Shown: one piece after another, positions 1 to 6,648 of the stretch | Position numbering within the stretch: the stretch's first letter is position 1 | How the letters are laid out: every line of letters starts with the position of its first letter | Assembly: GCA_964541895.1 (NCBI GenBank) | Contig: CAZISM010000169.1 | Coordinates: forward strand, 1-9,545 | Direction of reading: 5' to 3' | DNA: 9,545 nucleotides | From: CAZISM01 sp964541895 | GTDB lineage: Bacteria > Zhuqueibacterota > Zhuqueibacteria > Residuimicrobiales > Residuimicrobiaceae | Notes under the pieces: generated by a model | The model's database searches: none | The model's input: only the letters and a program-made list of their open reading frames with translations | Told to the model about the DNA's origin: nothing | Translations under genes and position numbers: made by a program

Positions 1-153
1 TCGAAACGATTCCTGAAAAAATACGGCCTTGAACCCATTCCCTTTGCGCAGATGGGGCCGAGCAAAAACAGATGGATCAAAGAGCCGGAGCCGGTGCCCA
101 ACGCGGAAAGAACTCCAGAAACCGGACCTGGCGAGCCACGGCACCGGCCTTGA
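1..153 (+). CDS. C-terminal end of an unidentified protein (5' partial)
   Basis: Frame 1 is open from the first base to a TGA at 151-153, giving 50 residues that begin SKRFLKKYGLEPIPFAQMG. The tail after about residue 28 is rich in Pro, Glu and Arg (KEPEPVPN, TPETGPGEP) and looks disordered. I do not recognise the family. It lies on the same strand as the antiporter cluster, 164 bases upstream, so it may belong with it or simply precede it. A perfect TTGACA (150-155) overlaps its stop codon and may belong to the next transcript. The reading frame is only moderately certain because the piece is short and no domain is visible. Confidence 0.5.
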   Translation, partial: SKRFLKKYGLEPIPFAQMGPSKNRWIKEPEPVPNAERTPETGPGEPRHRP

Positions 154-195
154 CAAAAACATCTCTTGACTTTTATTGGATCTAGGATTATTTTT
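150..195 (+). promoter_or_regulatory. Candidate promoter region for the ion-transport cluster
   Basis: Two -35-like hexamers lie in the gap before the antiporter: TTGACA at 150-155 and TTGACT at 166-171. The second is followed after 16 bases by TTATTT (188-193) in an AT-rich tract, a weak -10. The first has only poor -10 partners (TTTATT near 172). The AT-richness contrasts with the flanking DNA, which supports a promoter here, but the exact elements are a guess. Confidence 0.35.
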
Positions 196-317
196 TACAT
201 ATGGATAATCTCCTCCCTCGTACCGGATAGAATGACAGAGCCATTGTTCAGCATGCGGCGCCGGTTATCAGCGTCCGTGTCGGCGACCATCACTGATCTG
301 ACACAAGCGGGAATTAC

Positions 318-1553
318 ATGTCCGGCAGTTTATTAATTGTTCTCGGTGGTATCATTGCCCTCGGTTTTCTCGGGCATCTGTTTTTTGAGCGATCGCGCAT
401 ACCGGATATTCTTCTACTCCTTGGCGTCGGCACCATCCTGGGGCCGTTGACAGGCATCGTGCCGGTAGAGACCGTCCGACCCTTCATGCCCGGTTTTGGC
501 GCCATCGCGCTTACGATTATTCTCTTCGAAGGCGGTTTGGACCTAAACCTGCAGAGAACCATCACCCAGGCCTCGAAAGCGCTTTTGCTGGCCCTGTTCT
601 CTTTCACCTTTTCCATGTTCATGATCTATTATGCGCTCACCCTGGGATTCAACATCAGCGGGCGGTATGGATGGGCGTTGTCGGCTGCGTTAGCCTGTAC
701 CAGCGCACCCATCGTCATTCCTTTGGCCGCCCGGATCGCACCTTCGTCAACGATGCGGCCGTTGCTGGCCGTCGAATCGGCCTTGTCGGATGCTCTGGCT
801 GTTATTGTCGTATTGACTCTTATTCAGTTGCAGGGATTGGCCCTGGACGGCTCCGACCTGTTGCAGGCGCTTGGCCAATCGCTTTTGATCGGCACTCTCG
901 TCGCCTTTCTCTCCGGACTCCTCTGGCTATGGGCACTCAGTCGGTTGTATAGTCAAAAATACTATTATCTCTTGACGCTGGGTTTCGTTTTTTTGATGAT
1001 GGGCGCAGTGGAAATAGTACACGGTTCCGGCGCCATTGCGGTGTTGATCTTTGGCATTGTGTTGGCCAATGGGCAAACTCTCATGAACCTCGTGGGCAAA
1101 TCCTGGCAGGCACGCCTGAGCAAATTATTTTATGGTGGGCAGATCGAGCTGCATCCCCGCATCACCGAGTCTCACTCGGAAATATCCTTTCTGGTGCGCA
1201 CGTTTTTTTTTATCTACCTTGGGGTGATTTTTCGCTGGCCGGGCCATGATTTTCGTTTGTGGTTGACCATTCTGCTGGTCAGTGTGGCTATCATCGTCAG
1301 CCGGGAAATTTCCGTACAACTTCTTGGATGGATGGGGCATGTATCGGCCAGAAATCGGTTGTTGCTTGCAGCCATGTTGCCGCGAGGCTTGGCCACCGCC
1401 GTCCTTACCGCCCTACTGGTGCTTGCCAACAAACAACTGGCAGGTTCGCCGGAAACGTTGGCCATTTTCGTCATCGTCGTCACCAACATCTGGACCACCC
1501 TGAAAGCGCTTAAAATCAGAAATACGGCCGATGGAGAAGGGAGGGAGGGGTGA
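318..1553 (+). CDS. Cation:proton antiporter, CPA family (NhaP/Na+/H+ exchanger-like)
   Basis: A 411-residue polytopic inner-membrane protein, the usual length of a bare CPA1/CPA2 transport domain with no cytosolic RCK tail. It should exchange H+ for Na+ or K+ across the membrane. Family marks: FEGGLDL at 70-76; the CTSAPIV stretch at 127-133, where the unwound crossing helix lies; the ion-binding helix ESALSDALAV at 153-162; an FFFIYLG segment at 296-302; and PRGLATAVL at 355-363 with the conserved Arg356. About twelve hydrophobic segments are visible. In the ion-binding helix the usual Asn-Asp (CPA1) or Asp-Asp (electrogenic CPA2) pair is Ser157-Asp158, so stoichiometry and ion cannot be read directly. 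ATG318 has no strong Shine-Dalgarno but is the natural N-terminus. The stop overlaps the next start. Family call is firm; substrate unknown. Confidence 0.92.
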   Translation: MSGSLLIVLGGIIALGFLGHLFFERSRIPDILLLLGVGTILGPLTGIVPVETVRPFMPGFGAIALTIILFEGGLDLNLQRTITQASKALLLALFSFTFSMFMIYYALTLGFNISGRYGWALSAALACTSAPIVIPLAARIAPSSTMRPLLAVESALSDALAVIVVLTLIQLQGLALDGSDLLQALGQSLLIGTLVAFLSGLLWLWALSRLYSQKYYYLLTLGFVFLMMGAVEIVHGSGAIAVLIFGIVLANGQTLMNLVGKSWQARLSKLFYGGQIELHPRITESHSEISFLVRTFFFIYLGVIFRWPGHDFRLWLTILLVSVAIIVSREISVQLLGWMGHVSARNRLLLAAMLPRGLATAVLTALLVLANKQLAGSPETLAIFVIVVTNIWTTLKALKIRNTADGEGREG

Positions 1554-2758
1554 AACGAACATGTGCTATGGCCGCGCTGCTCGTTCTGTTCGGCCGCCAT
1601 TTTGATGTTGCTGCCACGCCTGCGCTGCTTGTGACCGCTCCACCGCAGGTCAGCCGGGTGGTGCAGATTAACGGGTTCCCCTTGTACCGGATTGTCGCCG
1701 ACGACTCTCTGGCAGCCGCCGCCAATGCACAACGTGTCGAGAAACTGCTACAGGAGTTGCGAGCCGCCGCCGCAGAGCCCGAGCGGCTGCAACTGCAGGA
1801 GGAGAACGGCCGGGGCATGGTGTACCTCGACAGCAGCCTCGTCCTCATCATCCATCCGGAAAACCGTACTCGTGAAGAGCTCTCTCCCCTCGCCAATGCC
1901 CTTATGGTTCGGCAATGGCTGGTGGAACACGCCGTTTCGCCGCCCTGGGAGGAAGAGGAATTGCTGCTGCGCCTGTTGCTGGGCATTGTGTTCCCCTTTT
2001 CTCTGATTGCGGTTTTGCGCATGACCAGGCTGGGTATCCGAACCTGGGAACGAAATTGGCGAACCGCTGCTATGCAATGGTTCATAACGCAAGCAGAACG
2101 ACGCGGCGTGACCGACTCGAGAGAGTCCAGCAAACGGTTTGTGCATATTTTACTGAGTGTGGAGCGACTGGTATTTTATACCGGCATCGTGTTTCTGGTA
2201 TCGTTAAGCTGGTTTACTCTGTTCCCGCAAACGAGATCTCTGGCAGCGTCGCTGGTAGATCGTGTCGTCGGGCCGGCGCTGTCACTGCTGGGAGATACCA
2301 TACACGCGGTGCTGCTGATCATGTACATCCTGTTGGTGCTGGGCCTGGCCTACTGGCTCGGTAACCAGTTAATACGGCGGAGAAAATTTTCAGATGGGCC
2401 TGAATACCTCCTCGATCCCATCATCTATTTCCCGTTGCGCATTGCCATCTGGATTATCGCCCTGTTCATGATCCTCTTTCCCTTTCCCGGTGCGCCGCGC
2501 ATCTTTGCGCTGGGAATTCTGTTCCTGGCGCTTGTCACCGGCCTGTTGGCCGTTCGGCCGATTATTGAAGAGATATCCGCCGGGATCTGGTTCAGCCGTC
2601 ACTTTATGCTCAAACCCGGAGAGCGGTTTCAACTTGGCGATGAGGAATATACGCTGGTCAGCTTTCATTTGACAAATTTAAAAGCACTCTGCCGCGACCA
2701 GCACCGGTTTATTCCTTATTCCAGGTTGTTAAAGTCCGAATTTATCCTGCGCCCCTAG
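1550..2758 (+). CDS. MscS-like membrane protein with exported N-terminal domain
   Basis: A 402-residue protein starting with GTG1550, which overlaps the antiporter stop as GTGA and has a strong purine-rich ribosome site (GGGAGGGAGG) just upstream; the two genes are probably translationally coupled. Residues 1-22 look like a signal peptide, followed by a roughly 110-residue soluble, presumably periplasmic, domain with an Ala/Glu-rich helical stretch (50-85). Hydrophobic segments follow at about 138-158, 205-226, 245-270, 290-312 and 318-336. The last runs into an MscS-type pore helix and beta domain: LLAVRPIIEEISAGIWFSR, then LKPGERFQLGDEEYTLVSFHLTNLKAL and RFIPYSRLLKSEFI, matching the MscS pattern of gating helix, beta barrel and 'IPN' strand. 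It ends there, without the cytosolic alpha/beta vestibule of E. coli MscS. Likely role: tension-gated or ligand-sensing channel. Channel activity is inferred. Confidence 0.72.
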   Translation: MKRTCAMAALLVLFGRHFDVAATPALLVTAPPQVSRVVQINGFPLYRIVADDSLAAAANAQRVEKLLQELRAAAAEPERLQLQEENGRGMVYLDSSLVLIIHPENRTREELSPLANALMVRQWLVEHAVSPPWEEEELLLRLLLGIVFPFSLIAVLRMTRLGIRTWERNWRTAAMQWFITQAERRGVTDSRESSKRFVHILLSVERLVFYTGIVFLVSLSWFTLFPQTRSLAASLVDRVVGPALSLLGDTIHAVLLIMYILLVLGLAYWLGNQLIRRRKFSDGPEYLLDPIIYFPLRIAIWIIALFMILFPFPGAPRIFALGILFLALVTGLLAVRPIIEEISAGIWFSRHFMLKPGERFQLGDEEYTLVSFHLTNLKALCRDQHRFIPYSRLLKSEFILRP

Positions 2759-2770
2759 TCCGGTAACAGA

Positions 2771-4462
2771 ATGCTCAAAGATCATAGCAAAAAGATCGAG
2801 CTGTTGGATAAAATGCTGGCTGTGGGAGGGTTCCTTGCCCTGGTGATGCTGCTGGCCCGCTACGGTATTCCCCGCTTTACGTTGCCGCAGACAGTTTTGG
2901 CTGCCTGGGCGGCGATTTTTCCAATCGGATTATTCCTGGAAGCCTTTTATCGGCTGATCTGGATCAAAGATCCCTGGCAATATCTTAAACGGCATCCGTT
3001 TCGCTATCTGATTTTGCTGATGCTTCTTTTGGAATTGAGCGGCGTGGCCACCTGGAGCTACGCTTATGCGCAAAAAGGGGGATCGACGGCTCTGGTGGTC
3101 GGCGAATTGTACGTCACCATTGCCATGCTGGCTTTTGTCGGCAATTGGATTAAAGGCGGCCTGGCTGCAAACCGATGGTTGGCCGAACGCCGTATTCCGA
3201 TTCTGCTGATTCCGACGCTCTCATTCTCGCTGGCCATCGCCGCCGGCACGCTTGTGCTGGGGCTCCCTGGATTTCACCGAACCGCCACGGCCGGCATTGA
3301 TATTCTTTTTACGGTAACGTCTGCGATCTGCGTCACCGGCTTGACCACCGTGGATATCGCTGCTACATTTACGGCGCCCGGACATTTTCTGGTGGCGCTG
3401 CTCATCCAGTTGGGTGGCCTGGGCACCATGACCACGCTGGGCATGCTGGCTCTCTGGCACGGCGGCAAGCTCACCCTGGAAGAGAGCGTTATTTTCAGAG
3501 AGTTGGTCGGCGGTCAGCATCTGCGGCAAACCAAAGGGCTGCTGAAAACCATTGCTATTGTCACCATCAGCGTCGAGCTGAGCGGGGCGCTGGTGCTTGG
3601 TTTTTTATGGCGCGAGCACGTTCCGCACGCCATGCTGCAGGGGGCGTTTCATGCGGTCTCGGCCTTTTGTAATGCAGGTTTTTCACTGTTTCAGGATAAC
3701 CTTGTCGCGTTTCGCCAGGATCGTATGACCCAACTGGTTTTCATGGTCCTCATCGTCATCGGCGGTCTGGGATTTACCGTGGTTGCCGATCTGTTTCAAA
3801 CAGGCACAAGCCGGGTGCTGCCCTGGGTGCAGGCTCGGCCGTTGAAAAATGCGACAAAACTTGTTCTTTACTCCTCCGCCGTGCTGATTGTTTTCGGTAT
3901 GGTCGTCTTCTGGCTGGATGGGGTGTTGTACCATCAGCCACGCACTATTTTTTCCTCTCTGTTTCAGTCCGTCGCCTGCCGAACAGCCGGATTTCAGGTT
4001 GAATCGCAGCTACACTTTGGCCTCATGGGATTGGTCGCCGCCCTGATCCTGATGACCATTGGTGCGTCGCCGCAATCGACCGGTGGCGGTATTCGCACCA
4101 CTGTGCTGGCCCGGCTTTTTGCCAGGATCGATCCACAGGATGCGGGTCAGCCCAAGTCCTTACTTGCGTTTAAGCCGTTTCGAATTGCCCTGTTTTGTGT
4201 GACCTGCTACCTCGCTATCGCCATCGTCGGTTCCATTGTGCTAATGGTTCTGGATTCCCTGGCCTGGAATGATGCTTTTTTTGAGGCCTTTTCCGCATTG
4301 GGAACCGTCGGATTGAGCCGGGATATCACGCCTTCATTGTCCACGCCCGCCAAATGGTGCCTCATCGTGCTGATGTTTGCAGGCAGAGTGATATTTCCAA
4401 CTCTGGTGATCCACATGATTCGCTCCCGACGAACCAGTCGGGATCAGGTGGAATGGGTCTGA
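2771..4462 (+). CDS. TrkH/KtrB-family potassium transporter subunit
   Basis: A 563-residue inner-membrane K+ (or Na+-coupled K+) uptake subunit. All four pseudo-repeats of the SKT fold are visible through their filter loops: TSAICVTGL (183-191), HAVSAFCNAGF (294-304), QSVACRTAGF (399-408) and EAFSALGTVGL (505-515), each with its filter glycine. The family signature GASPQSTGGGIRT lies at 431-443. The first filter sits at about residue 183, against about 113 in Vibrio TrkH, so there is an N-terminal extension of some 70 residues with extra hydrophobic segments (18-31, 41-60, 78-100). The gene starts 12 bases after the MscS-like stop, with only a weak ribosome site, and probably relies on read-through of the same mRNA. 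TrkH normally pairs with a cytosolic RCK protein (TrkA/KtrA); none is encoded nearby here. Confidence 0.93.
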   Translation: MLKDHSKKIELLDKMLAVGGFLALVMLLARYGIPRFTLPQTVLAAWAAIFPIGLFLEAFYRLIWIKDPWQYLKRHPFRYLILLMLLLELSGVATWSYAYAQKGGSTALVVGELYVTIAMLAFVGNWIKGGLAANRWLAERRIPILLIPTLSFSLAIAAGTLVLGLPGFHRTATAGIDILFTVTSAICVTGLTTVDIAATFTAPGHFLVALLIQLGGLGTMTTLGMLALWHGGKLTLEESVIFRELVGGQHLRQTKGLLKTIAIVTISVELSGALVLGFLWREHVPHAMLQGAFHAVSAFCNAGFSLFQDNLVAFRQDRMTQLVFMVLIVIGGLGFTVVADLFQTGTSRVLPWVQARPLKNATKLVLYSSAVLIVFGMVVFWLDGVLYHQPRTIFSSLFQSVACRTAGFQVESQLHFGLMGLVAALILMTIGASPQSTGGGIRTTVLARLFARIDPQDAGQPKSLLAFKPFRIALFCVTCYLAIAIVGSIVLMVLDSLAWNDAFFEAFSALGTVGLSRDITPSLSTPAKWCLIVLMFAGRVIFPTLVIHMIRSRRTSRDQVEWV

Positions 4463-4638
4463 GTTCATTGCAGCAGGGACAGACGCGCACCGGTCGATTT
4501 AAACTGCTGATAGTGCGAAAAGAGCCGAGGGCGATTGCCGTACGAGCGTTGAAGGGGATGACCTGTCGAATCCTGCACCTTTCCGGGTATTCAGACTCCC
4601 GATATCATTTCGAGCTGATATACATGATTATGCGGTAA
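4453..4638 (+). CDS. Possible small basic protein overlapping the TrkH stop (weak)
   Basis: A 61-codon frame begins at ATG4453, ten bases inside the TrkH stop, and ends at TAA 4636-4638. The product (MGLSSLQQGQTRTGRFKLL...) is Arg/Lys-rich, with no signal peptide and no domain I recognise. An AGGTGG lies almost against the ATG, too close for an ideal ribosome site. The position, where a TrkA-like partner gene would be expected, makes it worth noting, but I see no Rossmann GxGxxG motif. It may be chance open frame in the 245-base spacer between TrkH and the hydrolase gene, which otherwise shows nothing clear. Confidence 0.18.
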   Translation: MGLSSLQQGQTRTGRFKLLIVRKEPRAIAVRALKGMTCRILHLSGYSDSRYHFELIYMIMR

Positions 4639-4707
4639 CATTATCCGGTCCATCGCCGTATACCTTGGAAAAAGCAACGGCTTTGAATTTTGATTCGGAG
4701 CAAAGCT

Positions 4708-5637
4708 ATGAAGACAACAAGAAATTTTTTGTATTTCATGCTCGCCATCTTTGGTTGCTGCCGGCCGCTCTATGGACAGCAGGCAGAGGCTGCTGCGGCA
4801 ACTCCCTTTAAACCGGCCCTGCTTGTCATCGATATTCAGAACTTTTATCTGCCGATGATGGATCAGAAGGAGGTCGCCCCGGCTTTGGAAGCCATAAACA
4901 CGCTGATCGATGTGTTCAGACAAAATAATTATCCCGTGATCACCGTCTACCACCATGAGATCGATCAGGATCCTGCACCGGGCAGTGAAGCGTTTGCCTT
5001 CCCCAAAACAGTCAGCATTACGGATGACGACCCCAGTGTTATAAAGAACCATGCCAGTGCCTTCCAAAAGACCGAACTCGATAACCTGTTGAAATCGAGA
5101 GGCGTAAATGCGTTGTACCTTTGCGGGCTTTCCGCCACCGGTTGTGTGCTGGCGACCTATTTCGGAGCTCTCGAGAGGGAATACGACGTTGTCATGGTCA
5201 GAGAGGCGGTGATGAGTGCTAAAGCGGATTACACCGACATGATTAATAACATCACCGGTGCCTGGAAACTGTCGTTTGCCAGGGTGGGTGTAAACCTACT
5301 GGCGGGTGAGATGAAAGTTTTGCAGACCATGTCCACCAAACACCTGGTATCCAGGTATGGCATCAGCTCGGCCGCAGATTTGAATTCCATCGGCTATCAT
5401 CTGATTTTCAAAAATCGCCTGGCCGATGCGATCGCGGTTTTTAAGGCCAACGCCCGTTTGTACCCCGATGAAGCCAACTGTTTTGACAGTCTGGGCGATG
5501 CGCTGGAACGAAACGGGCAGAAAGATTTGGCGCTGGCTAATTATGAAAAAGCATTTCTGAAGGCCAAAGAAAAAAATGATCCCAACCTGCCGATTTTCGA
5601 AAAGAATTTCATGCGTCTGAAAGCGGCGAATGAATAG
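4708..5637 (+). CDS. Exported isochorismatase-fold cysteine hydrolase with C-terminal TPR
   Basis: ATG4708 is preferred because GGAG (4697-4700) sits 7 bases upstream and the product then starts with a typical signal peptide (MKTTRNFLYFMLAIFG); an in-frame TTG at 4690 would only add residues before it. The 309-residue product has an isochorismatase-like domain at about 34-205. The family triad is complete: Asp42 in ALLVIDIQNFY, Lys113 in VIKNHASAF, and Cys146 in GLSATGCVLAT. The family hydrolyses amides, ureas or enol ethers; the substrate cannot be told. Residues about 225-290 form one to two TPR-like units (YHLIFKNRLADAIAVFKANARL, then SLGDALERNGQKDLALANYEKA). Cys17-Cys18 after the hydrophobic core could form a poor lipobox (IFGC), so it is either free in the periplasm or lipid-anchored. 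The exported location and the TPR tail are unusual for this family, which is mostly cytosolic and single-domain. Confidence 0.88.
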   Translation: MKTTRNFLYFMLAIFGCCRPLYGQQAEAAAATPFKPALLVIDIQNFYLPMMDQKEVAPALEAINTLIDVFRQNNYPVITVYHHEIDQDPAPGSEAFAFPKTVSITDDDPSVIKNHASAFQKTELDNLLKSRGVNALYLCGLSATGCVLATYFGALEREYDVVMVREAVMSAKADYTDMINNITGAWKLSFARVGVNLLAGEMKVLQTMSTKHLVSRYGISSAADLNSIGYHLIFKNRLADAIAVFKANARLYPDEANCFDSLGDALERNGQKDLALANYEKAFLKAKEKNDPNLPIFEKNFMRLKAANE

Positions 5638-5644
5638 TCTCTCG

Positions 5645-5678
5645 CAGGGAGGGCTGACAAAAGTGTCCGCCCTCCCTG
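5645..5678 (+). terminator. Strong hairpin after the hydrolase gene (terminator-like, no U-tract)
   Basis: A 10-bp perfect stem (CAGGGAGGGC, 5645-5654, with 5669-5678) continues past one T/C mismatch into a 4-bp stem (GACA/TGTC) closed by an AAAG loop. It begins 8 bases after the stop at 5637. No run of T follows, so it is either a Rho-assisted terminator or a 3'-end stabiliser, not a classical intrinsic terminator. Confidence 0.55.
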
Positions 5679-6027
5679 AAGCAATGGCCGGATGAGTTGT
5701 TGCCGACAGCCGTTACTATCAGGATGAATACATATATCCCCGAAATCAACCTGGATCGGGAGAGGAATCGGATGTGGTTATGGCCGGTATATATTCCGGC
5801 CAGCGGGCCTATCACGCAATCAATCGACTGCAAGACGGGACGATGTGGAATTGCTAAAAGCCGTATGACCGTGTCGATAATAAATTTCACTAGGAAATGA
5901 GAAAATTGTTATGTAAATTCATGAATAAGAAAATGTACACCGCTTGTGTAGTTCTGCTGATGAACCCAACGTATCTCCCCAAGGTCGGAAGGCTGTCAAT
6001 CAGATTATCTTGTTGGCGTACACCTTG
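5679..6027. other. Intergenic stretch before the cold shock gene
   Basis: About 350 bases with no convincing gene. Short frames here (for example 5724-5900, 58 codons) have no recognisable domain. A 20-base palindrome with one mismatch (GGCCGG...CCGGCC, 5782-5801) stands out and could be an operator or RNA hairpin. The later part (about 5875-5935) is AT-rich and probably carries the cold shock gene promoter, but I cannot place -35 and -10 boxes with confidence. CspA-type genes often have long leaders, so part of this may be 5' UTR. Confidence 0.4.
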
Positions 6028-6045
6028 CCCGGCGGTCGAGCCGGG
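6028..6045 (+). promoter_or_regulatory. Hairpin just upstream of the cold shock gene ribosome site
   Basis: A perfect 6-bp GC stem (CCCGGC/GCCGGG) closes a GGTCGA loop 16 bases before the AAGGGA ribosome site (6062-6067). Leaders of cold shock mRNAs are known to control translation by structure; whether this hairpin does so is inference. Confidence 0.35.
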
Positions 6046-6075
6046 TCGTAACATATATACGAAGGGACAAGTTCC

Positions 6076-6279
6076 ATGGAAAGAGGAACGGTCAAATGGT
6101 TCAATGCAGCAAAAGGTTTTGGTTTTATCGCCCGCACGAACGGTGAAGATGTTTTTGTTCACTTTAATGCGATCACCTCAAGCGGCTATAAAAGCTTGAA
6201 TGAGGGCGACAACGTAGAGTTCGAAGTGGTAAAGGGTCCGAAGGGCCTCAACGCAGCGAACGTTACTGTCGTTCAGTAA
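6076..6279 (+). CDS. CspA-family cold shock protein
   Basis: A 67-residue single cold-shock-domain protein, the normal family length. It begins MERGTVKWFNAAKGFGFIA, with RNP1 KGFGFI at 13-18 and RNP2 VFVHF at 26-30, the aromatic surface that binds single-stranded RNA and DNA. The tail EGDNVEFEVVKGPKGLNAANVTVV is standard. It would act in the cytoplasm as an RNA chaperone; whether it is cold-induced or constitutive cannot be told from the protein. AAGGGA (6062-6067) with an 8-base spacer supports ATG6076. It is followed directly by an intrinsic terminator, so it is probably monocistronic. Confidence 0.97.
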   Translation: MERGTVKWFNAAKGFGFIARTNGEDVFVHFNAITSSGYKSLNEGDNVEFEVVKGPKGLNAANVTVVQ

Positions 6280-6299
6280 AGACAAAGCACGGTTACGCA

Positions 6300-6330
6300 A
6301 AAAGCCCCGCCCTTAAGGCGGGGTTTTTTA
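6300..6330 (+). terminator. Intrinsic terminator of the cold shock gene
   Basis: A 7-bp stem CCCCGCC (6305-6311) / GGCGGGG (6317-6323), a CTTAA loop, a run of A before it and six T after it (6324-6329). It starts about 20 bases after the stop codon. The A-tract and T-tract make it potentially bidirectional. Confidence 0.93.
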
Positions 6331-6570
6331 TTGGAACCAAGGAAAACCGCATACATCGTGGCGGCACGTCCTGGATGGTCCGCTGGTTCTTCTATCGCCT
6401 GGGGGATGTTTCTCCCGGCGTACGCGATTTATCGGACCATGATCCAGGATACATGGGGATACTTTCAGTGTGCCAGCGCAGCGGCACTGACCATTTAGCG
6501 ATGACCAACGCTGCAGCGCTTTATTCATAGGTACGGCAACTTGTAAAAGATTACTTTCGATGATGAAATT
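6331..6570. other. Non-coding interval with nested inverted repeats
   Basis: No gene is supported on either strand. Several pairings stand out. The outer arm CCTGGATGGTCCG (6370-6382) pairs with 6433-6448, 13 bp with a 3-nt bulge. Nested inside it is CGCC-T-GGGGGA (6396-6406) with 6411-6420, closed by a TGTT loop. A third hairpin pairs TCAGTG (6465-6470) with CACTGA (6485-6490). The palindrome CGCTGCAGCG (6509-6518) follows. The set could be an unknown structured RNA, a leader of the downstream gene, or a small repeat element. Confidence 0.35.
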
Positions 6571-6574
6571 GGAT

Positions 6575-6604
6575 TTGATAGCAAAAAGCAATTATTCTTA
6601 TATT
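6575..6604 (+). promoter_or_regulatory. Likely sigma70-type promoter of the peroxiredoxin gene
   Basis: TTGATA (6575-6580) and TATATT (6599-6604), each 5 of 6 matches to consensus, are separated by 18 bases in a locally AT-rich tract. Transcription would start near 6611, leaving a leader of about 38 bases to ATG6649. I see no convincing OxyR or PerR operator. Confidence 0.55.
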
Positions 6605-6648
6605 TCATGCAACTATCAGTCGTTTTTCAACAAACAAATGGAGGTTGT

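Noticed and set aside
1516..2133. Minus-strand frame of 205 residues opposite the MscS-like gene
   Set aside because: Low-complexity Ser/Arg-rich product typical of antisense shadow; the plus-strand protein has signal peptide, membrane segments and the MscS motif.
4591..5067. Minus-strand frame of 158 residues opposite the hydrolase
   Set aside because: It is antisense to the catalytic domain of a clear isochorismatase-fold gene and shows no domain of its own.
5897..6199. Plus-strand frame of 100 residues overlapping the cold shock gene start
   Set aside because: Its second half is an out-of-frame reading of the cold shock gene and its first half is unconserved-looking leader sequence.
6328..6591. 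Minus-strand frame of 87 residues in the structured interval
   Set aside because: No recognisable domain or ribosome site, and it spans the inverted repeats and the peroxiredoxin promoter side.
6578..6604. OxyR or PerR operator at the peroxiredoxin promoter
   Set aside because: ATAG occurs once but the spaced partner motifs are absent, and no PerR-like palindrome is seen.
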